In this document: positions 32,039-35,459 of the stretch, piece by piece
Layout: the number at the start of each line of letters is the position of its first letter
How positions within the stretch are numbered: the stretch's first letter is position 1
The notes under the pieces: generated by a model
Database searches by the model: none
Told to the model about the DNA's origin: nothing
The model's input: the letters and a program-made list of their open reading frames with translations, nothing else
NCBI GenBank assembly: GCA_050693035.1
Contig: JBOGWB010000030.1
Coordinates: 1 to 35,459 of the forward strand
Source: DASYVD01 sp050693035
GTDB lineage: Bacteria; Actinomycetota; UBA4738; CALAEC01
Direction: 5' to 3'
DNA length: 35,459 nt
Program-made: the position numbers and the translations under genes

Positions 32039-33158
32039 TGTTGCCTCCTCCCTGTTGGGTCTCGTCCGGCGCGACCACGAAGGTGTGTTCCGGATGCCAC
32101 GCCAGAAGGACCGCCTCGCCGGCGGCGGGTCTCCACCTCTCCGGCCCTCCGAGGTTCTGCTCGTAGACGGTGAGGATGCCCCCCGCCGGCGTCTCCACCT
32201 CGTACTGGCTGCTCACGCCGACGTAGGTGGAGATCCGAAGCTGCCCCCGAACGGCATTGTCGGTCGCATCCAGAGGCTCGGAACCCGGAAGGATCCGGAT
32301 CTTCTCCGGACGCACACCCACTTTCACCCGCGGGCCGGACCCGTTGAGGGCTCGCGCCGGCACCCGGACCTTCTCCCCGGACGTGAGCGCCACCACACCG
32401 AATTCCCCCTCCCGGTCTTCGATCGCGCCCGGCAACAGGTTCGAGGCCCCGAGGAAGCTCGCCACGAACTCGGTGGCCGGGCGTTCGTACACATCCTGCG
32501 GGGCTCCCACCTGCTCCACACGTCCCGAGCGCATCACGGCCAGGCCGTTGGACATGGTCATGGCTTCATCCTGGTCGTGGGTGACGTAGATGAACGTGAT
32601 GCCCACCTCGAGCTGGATCCGTTTCAGCTCGAGCTGCATCTGCTTGCGAAGCTTGAGATCCAGGGCGCCGAGCGGCTCGTCGAGCAGGAGGACACGAGGG
32701 CTGTTCACCAGGGCGCGGGCCAGGGCCACGCGTTGCTGCTGACCCCCGGAAAGCTGGGAGATCCTGCGGCGCTGGAGGCCCGGCAGGTCCACGAGATCGA
32801 GGATGACGCTGACCCGCTTCCGGATCTCGGGTTTGGAGACGCGTTTGCGGCGAAGGCCGTAGGCAACGTTCTCGAACACATCGAGGTGGGGGAACAGCGC
32901 GTAGGACTGGAACACCGTGTTGACGTCTCGCCGGTACGGTGGGAGGCCGGCGACGCTCCGCCCCCCCAACTCGATGCCTCCGTCGTCAGGCTCCTCGAAC
33001 CCGCCGATCATGCGGAGGGTGGTGGTCTTCCCGCAGCCGGAGGGGCCGAGCAGGCTGAAGAAGGTTCCCCGCTCGATGTCGAGCGAGACCCGATCCACCG
33101 CCACGATGTCGCCGAAGCGTTTGGTGACCTCGATCAGCCGGACGTCGATCTCTGCCAA
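32031..33158 (-). CDS. potA: polyamine-type ABC transporter ATP-binding protein (PotA-like)
   Basis: The 375-residue ATPase powers the importer encoded downstream. The Walker A is 'GPSGCGKTT' at 38-46. The Q-loop is 'TVFQSYALFPHLDVFENVAYGL', the signature 'QLSGGQQQRVALARAL', Walker B plus D-loop 'RVLLLDEPLGALD', and the H-loop 'IYVTHDQDEAMTMS'. A C-terminal TOBE domain (about 290-365) is present, as in PotA. The frame opens with a TTG at 33158 behind a weak G-rich ribosome site. It overlaps potD by 8 bp. The operon order potA-potD-potB-potC on one strand is complete. Confidence 0.94.
   Translation of the reverse strand: MAEIDVRLIEVTKRFGDIVAVDRVSLDIERGTFFSLLGPSGCGKTTTLRMIGGFEEPDDGGIELGGRSVAGLPPYRRDVNTVFQSYALFPHLDVFENVAYGLRRKRVSKPEIRKRVSVILDLVDLPGLQRRRISQLSGGQQQRVALARALVNSPRVLLLDEPLGALDLKLRKQMQLELKRIQLEVGITFIYVTHDQDEAMTMSNGLAVMRSGRVEQVGAPQDVYERPATEFVASFLGASNLLPGAIEDREGEFGVVALTSGEKVRVPARALNGSGPRVKVGVRPEKIRILPGSEPLDATDNAVRGQLRISTYVGVSSQYEVETPAGGILTVYEQNLGGPERWRPAAGEAVLLAWHPEHTFVVAPDETQQGGGNIG
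32044..32052 (-). promoter_or_regulatory. ribosome binding site deciding the potD start
   Basis: GGGAGGAGG on the minus strand ends 5 nt before the TTG at 32038 and lies within the last codons of potA. It supports TTG 32038 over ATG 32026 and indicates coupled translation of potA and potD. Confidence 0.7.
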
Positions 33159-33316
33159 GCGCCTGCCCCCGAATCAGCTTCCGGGCTACCCCCGGCGAAG
33201 CCTACTCGCCCTCTCCCTCGGCCTCTCCTTCCGGCGGGGGGGAAAGGGCTCCCTCCGTTTGTACACCGCGGAGGTGAGCCGCCCCCGTCCCGGGCTCCCT
33301 TGGCCGCCGGCCGAAC

Positions 33317-33334
33317 TCGTGAAATCTTTCACAA
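33317..33334. promoter_or_regulatory. Rex-like palindromic operator
   Basis: TCGTGAAATCTTTCACAA matches the Rex consensus TTGTGAAnnnnTTCACAA at every fixed position except the second. The core GTGAAA-TC-TTTCAC is a perfect inverted repeat. It lies in the 275-bp gap between divergent potA and the atp genes, 59 bp upstream of the atp -35 box. Rex senses the NADH/NAD+ ratio and controls respiratory genes in Gram-positive bacteria. No rex gene is in the window, so the regulator is inferred. Confidence 0.55.
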
Positions 33335-33393
33335 GCGGACCCCGACGGGACCCGAATCGGGGTCGCTACCTGCGAAAACGCTCCCCGGCGGCT

Positions 33394-33423
33394 TTGACAC
33401 CCAGAATCCGCGGCCGATATACT
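33394..33423 (+). promoter_or_regulatory. strong predicted promoter of the ATP synthase operon (leaderless)
   Basis: A perfect -35 TTGACA (33394-33399) and -10 TATACT (33418-33423) are separated by 18 bp. The -10 ends 10 nt before the ATG at 33434, so the mRNA should have almost no 5' leader. The rest of the 33159-33433 gap holds the Rex-like site, a CCGGG/CCCGG short stem near 33180-33194, and no gene that I can see. Confidence 0.75.
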
Positions 33424-33433
33424 CCCACCGGCC

Positions 33434-33658
33434 ATGGGCCGAACACCCGGCGGTGCCTGGGGAGGCTACGTCACTGCTTGGGGCGTCACCGCTACGCTCG
33501 CGTCGGGCATCTCGGTCTGGGGCGGCCTCGGGTTCCTGGCGGATCTGCTGCTCGGCCTCCGCTGGCTATTCCTCCCGGTCGGGATAGTCTTGGGAGCCGC
33601 CGGGGGCATCTACCTCGTGTATCTGCGTTACGGCAAGGAGGATCATGGAGAGGGTTGA
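33434..33658 (+). CDS. AtpZ/AtpI-like small membrane protein
   Basis: The 74-residue protein has two membrane helices (about 17-38 and 43-64) joined by a short Gly/Leu turn, the hairpin layout of AtpZ/AtpI proteins at the head of atp operons. The conserved small-residue stretch 'GLGFLADLLLGL' is visible. The proposed roles of the family are assembly of the c-ring or Mg2+ handling. A promoter lies 10 nt upstream of its ATG. It overlaps the next gene by 14 bp. Confidence 0.85.
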   Translation: MGRTPGGAWGGYVTAWGVTATLASGISVWGGLGFLADLLLGLRWLFLPVGIVLGAAGGIYLVYLRYGKEDHGEG

Positions 33659-34070
33659 GCCCGAGCGCGAGATGATCCGTCGGGTCCTGCCCTTCTCCCC
33701 ATTTGCCGCGCTCTTCGCGTTCGGCGCCGGCGCTGCCCTGATCGGCTGGGAGGCGGGGCTGTCGGCGGCGGTCGGAGTATCGATCGTGTTGGTGAACTTC
33801 ATCGTCCACGGGTGGTCCCTGGCCCGAGCCGCGCGGATCTCTTTGACCGTTCTCTACGCGGTGGCCATGGGAGGATTCATCGCCCGTCTGGCCGCGATCG
33901 TCGGCATCATGTTCGCCCTCGACCGCCTGGCGTTCTTCTCCCCGCTTTCCTTCTTGCTGGCCGTCATTCCAGCCACGATGCTGCTGCTCGCTTTCGAGAT
34001 GCGGCAGCTCCAGGGACGGATGCAAGGAGAACTGTGGAACTTCTCTGCCCGGGAGCCGGCGCGACGGTGA
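33645..34070 (+). CDS. ATP synthase subunit I-like membrane protein
   Basis: The 141-residue protein has four predicted membrane helices (about 15-34, 38-55, 63-85, 97-115), like the AtpI/subunit I proteins encoded before atpB. It follows a smaller AtpZ-like gene, so the operon has two accessory membrane proteins. The ATG at 33645 is preceded by AAGGAGG inside the upstream gene. The stop overlaps the GTG of atpB as GTGA. Family assignment rests on topology and position rather than on strong motifs. Confidence 0.8.
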   Translation: MERVEPEREMIRRVLPFSPFAALFAFGAGAALIGWEAGLSAAVGVSIVLVNFIVHGWSLARAARISLTVLYAVAMGGFIARLAAIVGIMFALDRLAFFSPLSFLLAVIPATMLLLAFEMRQLQGRMQGELWNFSAREPARR

Positions 34071-34864
34071 GCGGCCTGCTCCCTTCGTTCTTCGCCCAGT
34101 TCCACCCGCCCACCACGAAGGACTTCGTGTGGCCCTGCTGGGGAGGCTCCGCCGAGATCGGCGGCCTCTCGTTCTGCATGAACTTCATCTACTTCCTGGT
34201 TCTCCTGTCGTTCGTGGCGTTCATCCTGCTGTTCTACCTGGCCTTCAGAGCGCCGCGCGTCGTTCCCGGCAAGCTCCAGAGCATCATGGAGGCAGGCATC
34301 CAGTTCGTGCGGGAGAACATCGCGATTCAGATGATCGGGCACGAGGGCGACCGTTTCCTCCCTCTGCTCGCGACGCTGTTCTTCTTCATCTTTCTGGGGA
34401 ACCTCCTCGAGGTTGTGCCGGGGATCAACTTCTCGCACAACAGTCGGATCGCATTCCCCATCTCGATGGCCGTCGTGTCGTGGGTCACCTACAACGCGGT
34501 GGGGATCCGGAAGCATGGGTTCATCGGCTACGTCAAACACGTTCTCTTCCCCCCGGGCGTGCCCGGTTGGTTGGTGCCCTTTCTTGCACTCATCGAGTTC
34601 GTGACTCAGATCGTCGTCCGGCCGATCACGCTGTCACTCCGTCTCGCCGCCAACTTCCTCGCCGGGCATTTTCTCTTGGCGGTGTTCTTCCTCGGCACGC
34701 TCGCGCTGCTCCAAGGCGGGTTCCTCGCCATATTCGGTCCATTCGCGTTCGCCATCGCGATCGCGCTCGTCGGGTTCGAGATCTTCGTTGCCCTTCTTCA
34801 GGCGTTCATCTTCGCCATCCTCACCGCCTCGTACATCGGAGGCGCGTTGGAGGAGAAGCACTAG
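34067..34864 (+). CDS. atpB: F1Fo ATP synthase subunit a
   Basis: Subunit a forms the proton half-channels against the c-ring. The essential arginine is R192 in 'RPITLSLRLAANFLAGH'. 'FFFIFLGNLLEVVPG' and the last helix 'FEIFVALLQAFIFAILTASY' are diagnostic. The start is the GTG at 34067, which overlaps the upstream stop by 4 bp and gives a 265-residue protein. Five to six membrane helices are visible. It precedes atpE by 15 bp. Confidence 0.96.
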   Translation: MSGLLPSFFAQFHPPTTKDFVWPCWGGSAEIGGLSFCMNFIYFLVLLSFVAFILLFYLAFRAPRVVPGKLQSIMEAGIQFVRENIAIQMIGHEGDRFLPLLATLFFFIFLGNLLEVVPGINFSHNSRIAFPISMAVVSWVTYNAVGIRKHGFIGYVKHVLFPPGVPGWLVPFLALIEFVTQIVVRPITLSLRLAANFLAGHFLLAVFFLGTLALLQGGFLAIFGPFAFAIAIALVGFEIFVALLQAFIFAILTASYIGGALEEKH

Positions 34865-34879
34865 CAAGGAGGCTGTCGG

Positions 34880-35125
34880 ATGCTGGGATTGTTGGCGCAG
34901 GTCACAGGGAATCTCGAGGCGATCGAGACGGTCGGCAGAGGCCTGGTCATCGGGCTGGCCGCCATCGGGCCCGGTATCGGTCTCGGGATCCTGATCGGCA
35001 AGTCGGTGGAGGCGATGGCCAGACAGCCCGAGTACGCCGGCCAGGTGAGGGCGACGATGTTCATCGGCATCGGCTTGATCGAGGCACTCGCCCTGTTCGG
35101 CATCGCCTTCTCGTTCATCATCTGA
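34880..35125 (+). CDS. atpE: F1Fo ATP synthase subunit c
   Basis: The 81-residue proteolipid forms the rotor ring. Two helices flank the polar loop 'ARQPE' at about 47-51, which touches the F1 stalk. The first helix has a glycine-rich packing motif ('GLAAIGPGIGLGILIG'). The ion-carrying carboxylate is E68 in 'GIGLIEALALFG'. The residue after it is Ala rather than the Ser/Thr of sodium-type rings, which suggests proton coupling. The ribosome site AAGGAGG precedes the ATG at 34880. Confidence 0.96.
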   Translation: MLGLLAQVTGNLEAIETVGRGLVIGLAAIGPGIGLGILIGKSVEAMARQPEYAGQVRATMFIGIGLIEALALFGIAFSFII

Positions 35126-35138
35126 GGCGGACGGGACC

Positions 35139-35459
35139 GTGCGCGCGCTCATCGCAACGATCCTGGTTCTGGCTCAGGAGGAGGTCGGCGAGGAGAACCG
35201 GCCGGAAGACCTCTATCCGCACCTGGAGGAGCTGATCGTCGGCGCGGTCGCCTTCTTCATCCTCTTCTTCTTCATGTGGAAATGGGTGCTGCCCCGGGTC
35301 AACCGGCTGCTCGAGGACCGCCGGGTGAGGATCCAAGGAAATCTCGAAAAGGCGGAACAGACCCGCCGGGAAGCCGAGCAGATCCTTTCGCAGTACGAGG
35401 AGCGGTTGAAGGAGGCCCGCGGCGAGGCCAACCGGATCATCGAGGAGGCTCGGAAGACC
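35139..35459 (+). CDS. atpF: F1Fo ATP synthase subunit b (partial, runs off the window)
   Basis: The first 107 residues of subunit b, the peripheral stalk, are present. A short acidic N-terminus, one membrane helix at about 32-50 ('LIVGAVAFFILFFFMWKWVL') and the start of the long charged coiled coil are visible. The GTG at 35139 is 13 bp after atpE. The gene is cut by the end of the window, not broken. It continues the atpI-atpB-atpE-atpF order. Confidence 0.93.
   Translation, partial: MRALIATILVLAQEEVGEENRPEDLYPHLEELIVGAVAFFILFFFMWKWVLPRVNRLLEDRRVRIQGNLEKAEQTRREAEQILSQYEERLKEARGEANRIIEEARKT

Noticed and set aside
33159..33300. A gene or small RNA in the potA-atp gap
   Set aside because: No frame with a start, ribosome site and protein-like composition was seen, and the short CCGGG/CCCGG stem alone does not support an RNA gene.

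Overview
The window is high-G+C bacterial DNA, packed with short-spaced and overlapping genes and with many GTG starts. It most resembles an actinomycete (Actinomycetota). The evidence is the neighbourhood argS-hom-thrC-thrB followed by rho-rpmE-prfA-prmC-tsaC-rpiB-glyA-wecA and the atp operon, a MarP-type membrane protease, a mycobacterial-type RpiB and RF1, and start codons placed 6-10 nt after -10 boxes, as in leaderless actinobacterial mRNAs. I cannot assign a class. Nothing looks like a prophage, IS element, CRISPR array, tRNA or rRNA.

Layout. (1) 42-1047: a minus-strand SRPBCC protein divergent from a stand-alone response regulator. (2) 1063-5973: argS and a compact threonine operon, hom-thrC-thrB. 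(3) 6081-8357: a glycogen-debranching-type glycosidase with its own predicted leaderless promoter. (4) 8416-9594, minus: a CvpA plus trypsin-like MarP-type protease. (5) 9700-13623: metallophosphoesterase, cyclic 2,3-diphosphoglycerate synthetase, 2-phosphoglycerate kinase and a transaldolase-like aldolase. The middle pair is a complete route from 2-phosphoglycerate to cyclic 2,3-diphosphoglycerate, a solute best known from thermophilic methanogens. (6) 13627-18706: rho, a small unknown gene, rpmE, a truncated NTF2-like remnant, a DUF1385 membrane protein, prfA and prmC. (7) 18703-24176: tsaC, a MoaD/ThiS-like domain fused to a BNR beta-propeller, a low-molecular-weight phosphatase, rpiB, glyA and a WecA-type transferase. 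(8) 24188-33158: a block lying between wecA and atp, with an L,D-transpeptidase, a class III aminotransferase, a RidA protein, a gamma-glutamyltransferase and a minus-strand polyamine ABC transporter (potA-potD-potB-potC). (9) 33434-35459: the start of the F1Fo ATP synthase operon (two AtpI/AtpZ-like genes, atpB, atpE, partial atpF), behind a TTGACA/TATACT promoter and a Rex-like palindrome.

The observations most worth following are the bacterial cDPG operon with its adjacent phosphodiesterase, the internal-diglycine MoaD/propeller fusion, the Rex-like operator upstream of atp, and the repeated leaderless promoter layout. All functional calls come from reading motifs and sequence; no database search or structure prediction was run.
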